64,000 nucleotides of DNA from Kineosporiaceae bacterium SCSIO 59966 (lineage in GTDB: Bacteria > Actinomycetota > Actinomycetes > Actinomycetales > SCSIO-59966): assembly GCA_020881835.1 (NCBI GenBank), contig CP052876.1:2666001-2730000 (forward strand), in the 5' to 3' direction. This document shows positions 52,685 through 62,227 of this stretch, one piece after another. Position 1 is the stretch's first letter, and every line of letters starts with the position of its first letter. The notes below the pieces were generated by a model that was given only the letters and a program-made list of their open reading frames with translations, searched no databases and was not told the DNA's origin. A program made the position numbers and the translations under genes.

Positions 52685-53347
52685 AGGACGGGGCTGCGCG
52701 ACGGCGGCCGGAAGGCCGGCCGCAGGACCGGCGCGGCCGCGCTCGTCGCCGGCTCGCTGGCCCTGGCGGGGTGCAGCGGTGCCGACGGCCCGCCACCGTC
52801 GCCCACGGGCTCGTCACCCACGGACTCGGCGACCACGACCCCTGGGCCCACGACCCCGGCCGGACCCCCGCCCACGCCGTCCGGGACGGCGTCCACGACA
52901 GGGCCGGCCCCGACCGGGACGACGACACCGGGCCCCGTGCGGGACGTGGACTGCGCGGCGGTCGAGGAGGCCCGGGAGCGGCTCGAGGCGGCGACGCAGG
53001 CCGAGCTGGACCGGCTGGAGGTGCCCCGCGGTGACCCACGGGCGTTCAGCATCCAGGTGATCGTGACGAGCCAGGAGGCGGCGGAGTACTGGTCCACCCT
53101 GCAGGACGCCCTCGGCCCCGGGGAGCCCGAGCTGCGCGCCGACGCCGAGACCGTCGTGGCGTACTGGGAGCCCCTGGACGCCGACCTCGAGGAGATCGAG
53201 ATCCCCGACGGCACCGAGGCGGCGATCACCGAGGCGACCGAGCGCTACGTCGAGATCAGCGAGCAGCACCCGGACGAGGACGTCGTCGAGGCGCAGGAGC
53301 GGCTGTCCGCCGGCCTCGAGGACGCCTGCTCCGACAGCGCCGGCTGA
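52682..53347 (+). CDS. Uncharacterised lipoprotein with Pro/Thr-rich linker
   Basis: A 221-residue protein. A basic N-terminus and signal peptide end in lipobox ALAGC (about residue 31). A linker of about 55 residues rich in Pro, Thr and Ser precedes an acidic helical domain with two Cys. Unknown function. Its convergent neighbour is gpmA. Confidence 0.75.
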   Translation: MRTGLRDGGRKAGRRTGAAALVAGSLALAGCSGADGPPPSPTGSSPTDSATTTPGPTTPAGPPPTPSGTASTTGPAPTGTTTPGPVRDVDCAAVEEARERLEAATQAELDRLEVPRGDPRAFSIQVIVTSQEAAEYWSTLQDALGPGEPELRADAETVVAYWEPLDADLEEIEIPDGTEAAITEATERYVEISEQHPDEDVVEAQERLSAGLEDACSDSAG

Positions 53348-53356
53348 CCGGGTTCC

Positions 53357-53408
53357 GCCGCCCGCCGCCCCGCCGCCCCGCCGCCCCGCCGCCCCGCCGC
53401 CCCGCCGA
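53357..53408. repeat. Simple tandem repeat of about 8 bp (CCCCGCCG)
   Basis: About six copies of CCCCGCCG follow the lipoprotein stop and abut a structured element. Confidence 0.85.
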
Positions 53409-53480
53409 GGGTTCGCGCCCGTCGTGGTGGTGATCCGGCCCTGAAAGCGCCGTCCCGACAACCACTGGAGGCGCGAACCC
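53409..53480. other. Structured intergenic element with nested inverted repeats
   Basis: Perfect 11-bp arms GGGTTCGCGCC (53409-53419) and GGCGCGAACCC (53470-53480) enclose a second pair GTGGT/ACCAC (53424-53428, 53461-53465) and a CGGC/GCCG hairpin (53436-53439, 53449-53452). It lies between convergent genes, so it could be a bidirectional terminator, a small structured RNA or a dispersed repeat. No copy is seen elsewhere in the window. Confidence 0.6.
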
Positions 53481-53520
53481 CCGCGGCAGGCAGCGGAGGG
53501 TCCCGCGGCAGGCGGCCGGG

Positions 53521-54264
53521 TCAGCGGCCTTGGTTGGCGACGGCGGCGATGGCGTCCTGGGCGGCCTCGGGGTCGAGGTAGCGCCCGTACCGGGTCACCG
53601 GGGTCATCGACTCGTCGAGCTCGTACAGCAGCGGGATGCCGGTGGGGATGTTGAGGCCCGGGATGTCCTCGTCGGAGATGCCGTCGAGGTGCTTGACGAG
53701 GGCCCGCAGGGAGTTGCCGTGCGCGGCCAGCAGCACGGTCCGGCCCGCCCGCAGGTCCGGCACGACGGCGTCCTCCCAGTACGGCAGCATCCGCGCGACG
53801 ACGTCCTTGAGGCACTCGCTGCGCGGCATGAGGTCGCCGAGGTCGGCGTAGCGCGGGTCGCCGTCCTGGGCCCACTGGTCGCCGGGGTCGATCGGCGGCG
53901 GGGGCACGTCGTAGGAGCGCCGCCAGGTCATGAACTGCTCCTCGCCGAACTCCTCGAGGGTCTGCTTCTTGTTCTTGCCCTGCAGGGCGCCGTAGTGACG
54001 CTCGTTGAGCCGCCACGTGCGCCGCACCGGGATCCAGTGCCGGTCCGCGGTGTCCAGGGCGATGTTCGCCGTCGAGATGGCACGCCGCAGCAGGGAGGTG
54101 TGCACGACGTCGGGCAGCAGGCCCTCGGCCCGCATCAGCTCGCCGCCGCGGCGGGCCTCCTGCTCGCCCTTGTCCGACAGCGGCACGTCGACCCAGCCGG
54201 TGAACAGGTTGCGAGCGTTCCAGTCGCTCTCGCCGTGGCGGAGCAGCACCAGCGTGTACGTCAT
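53521..54264 (-). CDS. gpmA: 2,3-bisphosphoglycerate-dependent phosphoglycerate mutase
   Basis: A 247-residue glycolytic enzyme interconverting 3- and 2-phosphoglycerate. It has phospho-His in [29 protein letters not shown] and catalytic His in [14 protein letters not shown]. The start ATG 54264 is preceded by TAGGGT 6 nt upstream, so it is probably leaderless. Confidence 0.95.
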   Translation of the reverse strand: MTYTLVLLRHGESDWNARNLFTGWVDVPLSDKGEQEARRGGELMRAEGLLPDVVHTSLLRRAISTANIALDTADRHWIPVRRTWRLNERHYGALQGKNKKQTLEEFGEEQFMTWRRSYDVPPPPIDPGDQWAQDGDPRYADLGDLMPRSECLKDVVARMLPYWEDAVVPDLRAGRTVLLAAHGNSLRALVKHLDGISDEDIPGLNIPTGIPLLYELDESMTPVTRYGRYLDPEAAQDAIAAVANQGR

Positions 54265-54276
54265 ACCTCGACCCTA
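54265..54276 (-). promoter_or_regulatory. Leaderless promoter of gpmA
   Basis: TAGGGT (54276-54271) then 6 nt to ATG 54264. It overlaps the last codons of the upstream YbjN gene. Confidence 0.5.
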
Positions 54277-54849
54277 CTGGCGGGGCCCGCGGCCCTCCTG
54301 CCGGCCGCCGTCCGGACCCATGCCGTCGTCCGGGGCGTCGTCCGGGGCGAGCAGGTGCCGGAAGGCCTCGAGGTTGACGGTCGGCTCCCCACGGGAGACC
54401 CGCCACGCCCACTCCTTGCGCATCGCGGTGAGAAAGCCCATCGCGAGCAGCTCGTTGAACGCGCCGTCCGCGGTCGCCAGCACCGACCCGAGCAGGCCGT
54501 CGAGCGTCTCCTCGGTGACGCCCTCCAGCGGCAGCCGGCCGACGAGGTACACGTCGCCGAGGGCGTCCAGGGCGAAGGCGATCCCCTGCAGCCGGGCGTT
54601 GCGCTCGAGCAGCCAGCGGTGCACCCGCGGGACGTTCTCGTCGGGGCGCCGGACGACGAACGCCGAGACCGACAGCGAGTGGTCGCCGACGAGCAGGGAC
54701 GTCGTCGTCCGCAGCTTGCGCTCCCCCGGGAGCTGGACGACGTACTCCCCCGGGCGGGCCCCCGGCTCCCAGTCCAGCCCGCAGTCCGCCAGCCAGGACC
54801 GCACGGCCGCCTCGGCCCGGCGCCGCTGGACGGCCCGCCCGGCGGTCAC
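54274..54849 (-). CDS. YbjN-domain protein
   Basis: A 191-residue protein with a YbjN-type domain ([20 protein letters not shown], then [18 protein letters not shown] and a C-terminal acidic tail). It probably acts as a chaperone-like or regulatory protein; the function in actinobacteria is unclear. GTG 54849 overlaps the mshA stop (GTGA). The mshA-ybjN pairing is common in this phylum. Confidence 0.8.
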   Translation of the reverse strand: MTAGRAVQRRRAEAAVRSWLADCGLDWEPGARPGEYVVQLPGERKLRTTTSLLVGDHSLSVSAFVVRRPDENVPRVHRWLLERNARLQGIAFALDALGDVYLVGRLPLEGVTEETLDGLLGSVLATADGAFNELLAMGFLTAMRKEWAWRVSRGEPTVNLEAFRHLLAPDDAPDDGMGPDGGRQEGRGPRQ

Positions 54850-56192
54850 CGCAGCGCCTCGAGCCGGCGGTGCAGGCGCAGCGCCCGCTCCTGGCGGGCG
54901 GCCCGGTAGACCGCCAGGGTCGCCTCGACGGTGACGTCCCAGCCGAACGAGTGGGCCTGGGCCACCGCCCCGGTGGCGAGCATCTCGCGGCGTCCGCGGT
55001 CGTGCACGAGGTCGAGCAGGACGTCGGCCCAGTCGTCCGGGTCGTGCCCGTCGACGAGGATCCCCGAGACGCCGTCGGCGACGGCCGTGCGCAGTCCACC
55101 GACCGCGGCCGCCACCACCGGCGTGCCACAGGCCTGCGCCTCGATGGCGACGAGGCCGAACGACTCGTTGTAGGACGGCACCGCGACGACGTCCGCCGCC
55201 CGCAGCCACGTCGCCAGCGTCACCCGGTCCGCCGGCGGCTCGAAGCGCACGACGTCCGGCACCCCGGGCACGCCGACGAGGCCGAGGGAGCGGGCGAGGT
55301 CCTGCAGCTCCTCGGGGTGCTCGAGCCCGCTGCCGCTGGGGCCACCCAGGACGCCGACGAGCAGGCGGCCGCGCAGCCCCGGGTCGCGGTGCAGCATCCG
55401 GGCGGCGGCCCGGACGAGGACGTCGGGTGCCTTGAGCGGCTGGATGCGGCCGGCGAACAGCAGCAGGTGAGCGTCCGGCGGCAGCCCGAGCTCGCGGCGA
55501 GCGGCCTGCGCGCCGGCACCGGGTGTGAACACCTCGAGGTCCACCCCCGGCGGCACGACCGCGACCCGACCGGGGTCGGCGTCGTAGAGGCCGACGAGCT
55601 CGCGGGCCTCGTCCGCGGTGCTGGCCACGAGCCGGTCGGCGGCGTCCACCACCTGCTCCTCGCCGATCACCCGGCCCTGCGGCTCCGGGGTGTCCCCGTC
55701 GGCGAGGTAGGCGTTCTTCACCTTCGCCATCGTGTGCATCGTGTGCACGAGGGGCACGTTCCAGCGGTCGGCGACGAGCCAGCCGACCTGCCCGGAGAGC
55801 CAGTAGTGCGAGTGCACCACGTCGTACCAGCCGGGCTCCTTGCGGGCCTCGGCCCGCATCAGGCCGGCGGCGAACGCGCACAGCTGACCGGGCAGGTCGT
55901 GCTTGCCGAGCCCCTCGAACGGCCCGGCCGGCACGTGCCGCACGAGCACGCCGTCGGTGAGCGGCACCACCGGCGGCTGCGAGGACGACGTGGCGCGGGT
56001 GAAGATCTCGACCTCGGTGCCGCGGGCGGCGAGCCGGCGGGCCAGCTCGACGACGTAGACGTTCATCCCACCGGCGTCCCCGGTGCCGGGCTGCTCGAGC
56101 GGAGAGGTGTGCACCGACAGCATCGCGACCCGGCGCACCGGGGTGGGCCCGGTCGGCGCGGACGACGGGACGGTCGCAGTGGGAGCGGTCAC
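54846..56192 (-). CDS. mshA: D-inositol-3-phosphate glycosyltransferase (mycothiol synthesis)
   Basis: A 448-residue GT4 glycosyltransferase for the first step of mycothiol synthesis, joining GlcNAc from UDP-GlcNAc to inositol 3-phosphate. It has the donor-binding [50 protein letters not shown] and the ExxxE pair in [20 protein letters not shown] 56192 has a leaderless promoter. Confidence 0.93.
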   Translation of the reverse strand: MTAPTATVPSSAPTGPTPVRRVAMLSVHTSPLEQPGTGDAGGMNVYVVELARRLAARGTEVEIFTRATSSSQPPVVPLTDGVLVRHVPAGPFEGLGKHDLPGQLCAFAAGLMRAEARKEPGWYDVVHSHYWLSGQVGWLVADRWNVPLVHTMHTMAKVKNAYLADGDTPEPQGRVIGEEQVVDAADRLVASTADEARELVGLYDADPGRVAVVPPGVDLEVFTPGAGAQAARRELGLPPDAHLLLFAGRIQPLKAPDVLVRAAARMLHRDPGLRGRLLVGVLGGPSGSGLEHPEELQDLARSLGLVGVPGVPDVVRFEPPADRVTLATWLRAADVVAVPSYNESFGLVAIEAQACGTPVVAAAVGGLRTAVADGVSGILVDGHDPDDWADVLLDLVHDRGRREMLATGAVAQAHSFGWDVTVEATLAVYRAARQERALRLHRRLEALR

Positions 56193-56204
56193 GAGCGGAC
56201 GCTA
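56193..56204 (-). promoter_or_regulatory. Leaderless promoter of mshA
   Basis: TAGCGT (56204-56199), 6 nt, then GTG 56192. Confidence 0.55.
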
Positions 56205-56933
56205 ACCCAGCGCCCGCGCGCCGGGCACATCGACCACGACGACGCTGACGTTGTCGCGGCCCCCGGCGTCCAGTGCGGCCGACACCAGGGCGTCGGCCGC
56301 CTGCTGCGGGTCCGGGTGGCCGCCGAGCAGCGCGGCAAGGCCGTCGTCGGGCACCTCGTTCGTCAGCCCGTCGGTGCACAGCAGGAACCGGTCGCCGGGG
56401 CGCAGCGGCAGCGTCCACCAGTCGGGGCGCAGCACGGCGGCGGCACCGACGGCCCGGGTGATGACGTGGCGGCTCGGGTGCGAACGGGCCTCCTCGGGGC
56501 TCAGCAGCCCGTCCTCGACGAGCTCCTGGACGAGAGAGTGGTCAGTGCTGACCTGCTCGAGCCGGCCGTCGGCGAGCCGGTAGAACCGGCTGTCCCCGCA
56601 GTTCAGGGCCGTCCACGCCGTCCCGGTCAGCACGAGGGCGGTGACGGTGCTGCCGGCGCCCAGCGGGGCCCCGTCGGGGTCACGCAGCCCGCGGACCCGG
56701 TCGTCGGCTCGCTCGACCGCCGTCCGGAGCCGGTCGGGGGTGACCGGGGCGCCGTCCGTGACGAGCCGGCCGAGCTCCTCGACGACGATGGCGCTGGCGA
56801 CGTCCCCCGCCGCGTGCCCACCCATCCCGTCGGCGACCGCGAAGACCGGCGGGGCGGCGAGCACGCTGTCCTCGTTGTGGGTGCGCACGCGGCCGACATG
56901 CGTGGCGCTGCCGTACTCGACGTGGCTCGTCAT
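56202..56933 (-). CDS. PP2C-family serine/threonine phosphatase
   Basis: A 243-residue metal-dependent phosphatase with RVRTHNEDSVL, AVADGMGGHAAGD, LNCGDSRFY, CTDGLTNEVPDD and GGRDNVSVVVV, the full set of metal-binding motifs. No membrane helix. It may counteract the Ser/Thr kinase at 21.9 kb; this is inference. It lies 9 nt upstream of mshA. Confidence 0.92.
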   Translation of the reverse strand: MTSHVEYGSATHVGRVRTHNEDSVLAAPPVFAVADGMGGHAAGDVASAIVVEELGRLVTDGAPVTPDRLRTAVERADDRVRGLRDPDGAPLGAGSTVTALVLTGTAWTALNCGDSRFYRLADGRLEQVSTDHSLVQELVEDGLLSPEEARSHPSRHVITRAVGAAAVLRPDWWTLPLRPGDRFLLCTDGLTNEVPDDGLAALLGGHPDPQQAADALVSAALDAGGRDNVSVVVVDVPGARALG

Positions 56934-57006
56934 CGCCGTCCCGACCGTGTCTCTGCTCGGACGGGCCGATGGTAATGATCACCTCGCGGTCGGGCAGGAT
57001 CTGCCG

Positions 57007-57807
57007 GTGCCCGGCCCGTCGTCGTCCCGTCCCGTCGGCACGGTGACCCGGGGGACGACGAACCCGAACCGCTTGCGGCGGCTCGACCGGTGGCTGGTGT
57101 CACGAGCCGGCCGGGTGCTGCGGTCCGCGCCGGACCCGCTCGTCGTCGACCTGGGCTTCGGTGCGTCCCCGGTGACGACGGTCGAGCTCGCCGACCGGCT
57201 GCACCGGGTCCGTCCGGACGTCGAGGTGGTGGGTCTGGAGATCGACCCCGGCCGGGTGCGCGCGGCCCGGGCGGCGCAGCGGCCGGGGCTGAGCTTCGCC
57301 CGCGGCGGGTTCGAGCTCGGTGGCCTCGGTGCTCGTCGGCCCGTGCTCGTCCGGGCCGCGAACGTGCTGCGCCAGTACGACGAGGCGGACGTGCCGGACG
57401 CGTGGGCCCGCGTCGTCGACCGGCTGCACCCCGGCGGGCTGCTCGTCGACGCGACCTGCGACGAGCTCGGCCGGCGGGCCTCCTGGGTCGCGGTCGGCAC
57501 GGACGGACCCCGCTCGCTCACCGTGTCGCTGCGGCTCGCCGGCACCGACCGTCCGGGGGAGGTGGCCGAACGGCTGCCGAAGGCGCTGATCCACCGCAAC
57601 GTGCCCGGGGAGCGGGTGCACGCCTGGGTGGCCGCGCTGGACGCCGCCTGGGAGCGCAGCGCCGCGCTGCGCGGCTTCGGCGCCCGGCAGCGGTGGATCG
57701 CGACCTGCCGCGCCCTCGCCGCGGACGGGTGGCCGCTGCTCGACGGGCCGGCCCGCTGGCGGCTCGGCGAGGTCACCGTCGCCTGGACGGCGGTCAGCCC
57801 CCGCTGA
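57007..57807 (+). CDS. Class I SAM-dependent methyltransferase-like protein
   Basis: A 266-residue protein. The VVDLGFGASPVTTVELADRL motif (SAM-binding, Gly-rich) and ADVPDAWARVVDRLHPGGLLVDAT fit the Rossmann methyltransferase fold. Substrate unknown. GTG 57007 is chosen because a CAGGAT box lies 6 nt upstream. Its end overlaps the convergent 57794 gene by 14 nt. Confidence 0.72.
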   Translation: MPGPSSSRPVGTVTRGTTNPNRLRRLDRWLVSRAGRVLRSAPDPLVVDLGFGASPVTTVELADRLHRVRPDVEVVGLEIDPGRVRAARAAQRPGLSFARGGFELGGLGARRPVLVRAANVLRQYDEADVPDAWARVVDRLHPGGLLVDATCDELGRRASWVAVGTDGPRSLTVSLRLAGTDRPGEVAERLPKALIHRNVPGERVHAWVAALDAAWERSAALRGFGARQRWIATCRALAADGWPLLDGPARWRLGEVTVAWTAVSPR

Positions 57808-59017
57808 GGCGGCTGTCGGGGCCCTGCTCGGGCCGTCGCTCGGCGAGCACCTCGGGCCGTCGCTCCGGGAGCACCTCGGGCCGTAGCTCCGCGAACACCT
57901 CACCCGCGCCGTCCTCGACGGTGACGTCGACGTCGAGGCCGGTGAGCCCCCGGGCGGCCGCCACCTGCTCGAGCCGAGCGGCCACGGCCCGGGCGGCCTC
58001 GGCGTCCGCCGTGACGACGACGGTGAGCAGCACGCCGTCCGGGGGCCGGCGCACGGCCACGCTGCCGCGCGGCAGCGCGGTGACCGCGGCGGTGGCCAGC
58101 GCCCGCGCGTCCGCCAGCCGGGCGTCCTCCCCGGCCGCTCCCGGCAGCGTCGGCCCGCCGGGAGCGGTGTCGTCGGCGACGGTCACCTCGCAGCCCCGCC
58201 GACGGGCTCGTCGCACCGCCTCGCGCAGGGCGTCGTCGAGCAGCGCGGGGGCGCGCAGCTGGTCGCGCAGCAGCGCACCGGTCTCCGCGCTGCGGGCGCG
58301 CAGGTCCGGCGGGATGCACCCCTGCCGACCGGCCGCGAGCACCGCCTGGAGCACCGGGACGGCGTCGCGCTGCAGCTCGGCCCGCCGGGTGGCCGCCGCC
58401 TCCCGCCGCGCCGTGGCCGCCGCCCGCCGCACCCGCTCCTCCTCGGCCTCGCGCAGGAGCCAGGTGACCCGCCCGGAGCTGTACTCCAGCAGCATCCCCG
58501 CCCCCAGCCCGACCAGGGCCCACACCCACAGCCCGTCGACGACCGCGGTGGTGGCGAGCAGGGACGCCCCCGGGTCCCCGGTACGGGCCGACAGGTGCAG
58601 CCACACGGCGGCGGTGGCTGCCACGGCGGCGAGGACGGCGTGCCGGCCGCGCCGCCGGACGCCGAGAGCAGCCAGGACGGGCGCGCACGCGGCCGGCCAC
58701 CAGGTGACGTGCCCGGCGACGGCGGCGTCCGGCACGTTCGGCAGCTCGAGCAGGGCGAGCACCGTCGGTACCGCGGCCAGCGCCCACGCGGTGCCGTCGG
58801 CCATCCGGGCGTCCCCGCGCCCGGCCAGCGGGGCGAGCGCGACGGCGACCGCGACGACGAGCACGACGAGGGCGACGGCGAACGCCTGCGGGCAGTCCAG
58901 CTGGAGGCGCGCGCGCAACCCGGACAGCACGTGCACGCCCGACCAGGCGACGGCGGCGGCGAGCAGCAGCGCGGGGCGGACGGCACCACCGCGCGCACCG
59001 GTGGCCGGGGAGGTCAT
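57794..59017 (-). CDS. Membrane protein with degenerate histidine-kinase-like C-terminus
   Basis: A 407-residue protein. The N-terminal half has five or so hydrophobic helices, followed by a coiled-coil-like Arg/Ala-rich stretch (about 195-240) and a domain without recognisable H-box or complete N-box. The tail carries three 8-residue repeats (RPEVLPER type). ATG 59017 overlaps the upstream sensor gene (ATGA). Its position between a kinase and nothing else suggests an accessory sensor; the assignment is tentative. Confidence 0.6.
   Translation of the reverse strand: MTSPATGARGGAVRPALLLAAAVAWSGVHVLSGLRARLQLDCPQAFAVALVVLVVAVAVALAPLAGRGDARMADGTAWALAAVPTVLALLELPNVPDAAVAGHVTWWPAACAPVLAALGVRRRGRHAVLAAVAATAAVWLHLSARTGDPGASLLATTAVVDGLWVWALVGLGAGMLLEYSSGRVTWLLREAEEERVRRAAATARREAAATRRAELQRDAVPVLQAVLAAGRQGCIPPDLRARSAETGALLRDQLRAPALLDDALREAVRRARRRGCEVTVADDTAPGGPTLPGAAGEDARLADARALATAAVTALPRGSVAVRRPPDGVLLTVVVTADAEAARAVAARLEQVAAARGLTGLDVDVTVEDGAGEVFAELRPEVLPERRPEVLAERRPEQGPDSRLSGG
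57827..57898. repeat. 24-bp tandem repeat (3 copies) in the C-terminal tail
   Basis: Three near-identical 24-bp units (57827-57850, 57851-57874, 57875-57898) encode the repeated RPEVL(P/A)ER tail. Confidence 0.9.
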
Positions 59018-60147
59018 GCGGGCCACCGGATCGTCACCCGGGTGCCCTCGCCGGGGGCGGAGTCCTGCTCGAGCCGGCCGCCCGCGGCGTGCACCCGGCG
59101 GGCCGCGAGCCGGACGCCGAGCCGGTCCTCCGGGACGTCGTCGGCGGCGAAACCGGTTCCCTGGTCACGCACGGTGATCAGCAGCCCCGCGAGGTCGTAG
59201 CGGCCGTCGACGAGCGTGCCGGCGTCCGGGCCGGCGTGCCGGACCGAGTTGCGGACCGCCTCGACGACGGCGGCGACGAGCGACTCGGCGCAGGCCGGTG
59301 GGATCCGCGGGCGCCGGGTCGCCACGGCGATGCGCACCGGCACGTCCGGGTCGACGGCGTGCACCGCGGCGGCGATCCACTCGGCCACCGGGGAGACGGT
59401 GTCGCCGCCGGCCGCGGCGTCGTTGGTGATCCGCTCCAGCGCCCGGGCCGCGTCGTCGGCGGCCCGGCGCGCGACGTCCGGGTCGACGGCCACCGCGGCG
59501 GTGGACAGCGCCGACAGCACGTCGTCGTGGACGAGGGCGTCCCACCGGACCGACTCGGTGGCCCGGACGGCGGCCTCCTGCGCCGCGCGCCGGGCGGCCA
59601 GCGTGTCGGCCTCGGCCACGCTGACCCGGGTCGCGAGGGCCCCGATCGCGGCGGCCGCGGTGAGCACGACGAGCCCGACCGCGGAGAGGTACCCCGCCTC
59701 GGCGGCGGCGTCCAGGGGCGTGAGCGCACCCCACGCCGGGAGGGTGAGCAGGCCGGCGTAGCCGGTCGCGAGCGCCAGGACGAGCGCCACCCCGCCCGCC
59801 CCACCCACGGACATCCCGGCCGCGGCCACGAGCACCGGCACGAACGTGGCCAGCCACGGCTGGTGCGCCGCCGCCCCGTCGTCCGGCGCCACCAGGGTGC
59901 GGACGACGACGAGGACCAGCCCGGTGCCGACGAGGACCCGCACCGCCCGGTGCGGGGGGCGGCCCCGGACGAACGCGACGGCGACCGGGCCCAGGGCGAC
60001 GACAAGAGCGGCGACGGCCGCCACGGTGAACCATCGCGGTTCCGGCTCGTCGTGGACGGCCAGGTGGGCGGCGACGTTCGGCGCCCGGACCAGGGTGGCG
60101 ACGAGGACGAGCCCGGCGAGCAACCGGTGCGCCGTCCGCTCGGTCAC
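59014..60147 (-). CDS. NarL-type sensor histidine kinase
   Basis: A 377-residue kinase with about five N-terminal membrane helices. The HisKA_3-like phospho-acceptor region is ALVHDDVLSALSTA and the ATP-binding domain has EAVRNSVRHAG and RDQGTGFAADDVPEDRLG, with final GEGTRVTIRW. It pairs with the LuxR-type regulator just upstream. The signal is unknown. Confidence 0.85.
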   Translation of the reverse strand: MTERTAHRLLAGLVLVATLVRAPNVAAHLAVHDEPEPRWFTVAAVAALVVALGPVAVAFVRGRPPHRAVRVLVGTGLVLVVVRTLVAPDDGAAAHQPWLATFVPVLVAAAGMSVGGAGGVALVLALATGYAGLLTLPAWGALTPLDAAAEAGYLSAVGLVVLTAAAAIGALATRVSVAEADTLAARRAAQEAAVRATESVRWDALVHDDVLSALSTAAVAVDPDVARRAADDAARALERITNDAAAGGDTVSPVAEWIAAAVHAVDPDVPVRIAVATRRPRIPPACAESLVAAVVEAVRNSVRHAGPDAGTLVDGRYDLAGLLITVRDQGTGFAADDVPEDRLGVRLAARRVHAAGGRLEQDSAPGEGTRVTIRWPA

Positions 60148-60155
60148 CGCTCGGC

Positions 60156-60869
60156 TCAGTCGTCGGGGTCGAGGACGCCGTCCTCGACCGCGCGGTGGTA
60201 GAGGGCGAGCTTGGTGCCGGCCGGGCGGTCCAGGCCGGCGTACTTGGCCCGGATCCGCTTGAGGTGCTCCTTGACCGTGCCCTCGGTCACCCCGAGGCGG
60301 CGGGCCACCGACTTGGCGGGCAGGTTGGAGGCGTACAGCCGCAGCACGTCCCGCTCCCGCTCGGTGAGGTGGGCGGGCAGCGCCGCGGCACCCTCGAGGG
60401 CCGCGGCGAGCCGTTGGCTGACGACCGTGTCGCCGGCAGCCACCGTGCGCACCGCCTCCGCGATGGCCGGGCCCGGTTCGGACTTGTGGACGACGCCCAG
60501 GGCCCCGGCGCGCAGGGCCTCGCGGGTCAGGTCGTTGTCGTCGCCCTGGGTGAACACGAGGACCCGGACGCCGGCCTCCCTCAGCCGGGAGACGTTCTCC
60601 GCGGGGCGGCTCGCGTCGTCCAGCCGCAGGTCGAGCAGGACGACGTCCAGCCCGGGGCCGGGATCGCCCCCTGCCAGCAGCGCGGTGACGGTGCCGGCGA
60701 ACCGGACGAACTCCAGGTCGGGAGCACGGTCCGCCAGGACGGCTCGAATCCCTTCGAGCACGGCCGGGTGGTCGTCGACCGCCCCGACCCGGACCTGGCG
60801 TACCGCACTCCCGTGCGACCCCCGTCGGCCCCGAGCCCCCTGCCCGCTCACGGTAGAGACGTCGGCCAC
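60156..60869 (-). CDS. LuxR/NarL-family response regulator
   Basis: A 237-residue regulator. Receiver with VDDHPAVLEG, Asp in VVLLDLRLDD, Thr in VFTQGDD and Lys in VVHKSEPG. The C-terminal LuxR HTH is LTERERDVLRLYASNLPAKSVARRLGVTEGTVKEHLKRI. GTG 60869 is a working choice (GTG 60851 is the alternative); neither has a clear ribosome site. It forms an operon with the kinase 8 nt downstream. Confidence 0.85.
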   Translation of the reverse strand: MADVSTVSGQGARGRRGSHGSAVRQVRVGAVDDHPAVLEGIRAVLADRAPDLEFVRFAGTVTALLAGGDPGPGLDVVLLDLRLDDASRPAENVSRLREAGVRVLVFTQGDDNDLTREALRAGALGVVHKSEPGPAIAEAVRTVAAGDTVVSQRLAAALEGAAALPAHLTERERDVLRLYASNLPAKSVARRLGVTEGTVKEHLKRIRAKYAGLDRPAGTKLALYHRAVEDGVLDPDD

Positions 60870-60897
60870 GGCGCGGTACCCATCCCCGGGTCCCCCG

Positions 60898-61434
60898 TTA
60901 GGAGGACGCCAGCTCCCGCTCGAAGGCGGCGTGGACGGCCGGGGACGACAGCACGAAGCGGACGAGGACGACCCCCGGGGCCCGGCCGGCGGCCAGGGTC
61001 TCCCGGGTGGCGGCGACGGCGACCCGGGCGACCTCCTCGGCGTCCCACCCGTAGGCACCGGCACCGACCGCCGGCACGGCGACACTGGTCGCCCCGGCCT
61101 CGGCGGCCACCTCCAGGCTCCGCCGGAAGCAGGAGGCGAGCAGCTCGGGGTCGGTCTGGCCGGCGTGCCGGTTCGGGCCGACGGTGTGGACGACGAACCG
61201 GGCCGGCAGGTCGCCGGCACCGGTCGCCACCGCCTGGCCGACGGGCAGCCCGTCCGGCAGCGGACCCGAGCGCAGCGCCCGGCACTCGGCCAGCAGGGCC
61301 GGCCCAGCGGCGGCGTGGATGGCGCCGTCGACGCCACCGCCGCCGAGCAGCGAGGAGTTGGCGGCGTTGACGATGGCGTCGACCTGCTGGCGGGTGATGT
61401 CCCCCTGGACCGCCTCGACGGTCGGCACCCTCAC
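60898..61434 (-). CDS. Macrodomain protein, probable O-acetyl-ADP-ribose deacetylase
   Basis: A 178-residue protein with ADP-ribose-binding macrodomain motifs: [39 protein letters not shown] and [19 protein letters not shown]. This matches the MacroD/YmdB type that hydrolyses O-acetyl-ADP-ribose or removes ADP-ribose from proteins. GTG 61434 overlaps the DUF2516 gene (GTGA). Confidence 0.9.
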   Translation of the reverse strand: MRVPTVEAVQGDITRQQVDAIVNAANSSLLGGGGVDGAIHAAAGPALLAECRALRSGPLPDGLPVGQAVATGAGDLPARFVVHTVGPNRHAGQTDPELLASCFRRSLEVAAEAGATSVAVPAVGAGAYGWDAEEVARVAVAATRETLAAGRAPGVVLVRFVLSSPAVHAAFERELASS

Positions 61435-61757
61435 CAGCCCCCGTACGGCCCGCCGGAACGGCCCTGCCCTCGGCCACCCATGGCCCGGACCGCGGGCCGC
61501 ACGTCGGTGAGGTAGACGGCCGTGGCGACGACGGCGATGACGAGCAGGAACAGGAACTGGGCGTTGCCGAGGGAGAGGAAGCCGACCGCGGCACTGACGC
61601 CCAGGATCACCAGCCACTTCGTCTTGGTCAGCTTGTCGGCCGCCTCGTACGCGGCGGCCGGGTGCCGGGAGGCGTCGACGAGGGCGAACACCTGCAGCGC
61701 GAAGGCGGCGACGGTGAGCAGCAGCATGAGCCAGGACTGCGCGGCGGCGAGGAACAC
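61431..61757 (-). CDS. DUF2516 family membrane protein
   Basis: A 108-residue protein with three hydrophobic helices. [21 protein letters not shown] is the DUF2516 signature. The C-terminus is Gly/Arg-rich. Function unknown. GTG 61757 has a leaderless promoter, so DUF2516 and the macrodomain gene form a separate unit. Confidence 0.88.
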   Translation of the reverse strand: MFLAAAQSWLMLLLTVAAFALQVFALVDASRHPAAAYEAADKLTKTKWLVILGVSAAVGFLSLGNAQFLFLLVIAVVATAVYLTDVRPAVRAMGGRGQGRSGGPYGGW

Positions 61758-61770
61758 GCTGACGAGGGTA
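61758..61770 (-). promoter_or_regulatory. Leaderless promoter of the DUF2516 gene
   Basis: TACCCT (61770-61765), 7 nt, GTG 61757. Confidence 0.6.
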
Positions 61771-61801
61771 GCCCCGGTGCCGGCCGGTGGCCCGGTCCCG
61801 C

Positions 61802-62227
61802 TCAGGCCTCGAGCAGGATCGTCACCGGACCGTCGTTGACGAGCTCGACCGCCATGTCCGCGCCGAAGGCCCCGGTCGCCACCTCGAGGCCACGGGCACG
61901 CAGGGCGGCGACGACGTCCTCGACGAGCGGCTGCGCCACCCCGCTGGGGGCGGCGGCGTTCCACGTCGGGCGACGGCCCTTGCGGGTGTCGGCGTACAGG
62001 GTGAACTGGCTGACGACGAGGACCGGGGCACCGACGTCGAGCGCGGAGCGCTCCCCGCGCAGGATGCGCAGCTCGGCCACCTTGCCGGCGACCCGCTCGA
62101 CCTGCTGGGGGCCGTCGTCGTGGGTGACCCCGAGGAGGACGAGCAGTCCCGGCCGGTCGATCCGGCCGACGACGACGTCGTCGACCGTCACCGCCGCCCG
62201 GGTCACCCGCTGGACGACGGCCCTCAC
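61802..62227 (-). CDS. dtd: D-aminoacyl-tRNA deacylase
   Basis: A 141-residue homodimeric enzyme that hydrolyses D-aminoacyl-tRNA. Signatures are [32 protein letters not shown] and [10 protein letters not shown], in the canonical positions with active-site Thr/Gly-cis-Pro. GTG 62227 overlaps the LLM gene (GTGA). Confidence 0.95.
   Translation of the reverse strand: MRAVVQRVTRAAVTVDDVVVGRIDRPGLLVLLGVTHDDGPQQVERVAGKVAELRILRGERSALDVGAPVLVVSQFTLYADTRKGRRPTWNAAAPSGVAQPLVEDVVAALRARGLEVATGAFGADMAVELVNDGPVTILLEA

Noticed and set aside
53357-53408. Coding continuation of the lipoprotein
   Set aside because: A clear TGA precedes the C/G octamer repeat, and the repeat translates to low-complexity Pro/Ala in any frame.
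57794-57807. Frameshift or truncation where the methyltransferase and the kinase-like gene meet
   Set aside because: The 14-nt tail-to-tail overlap is between convergent complete genes, like 6703-6719; both have good stops.
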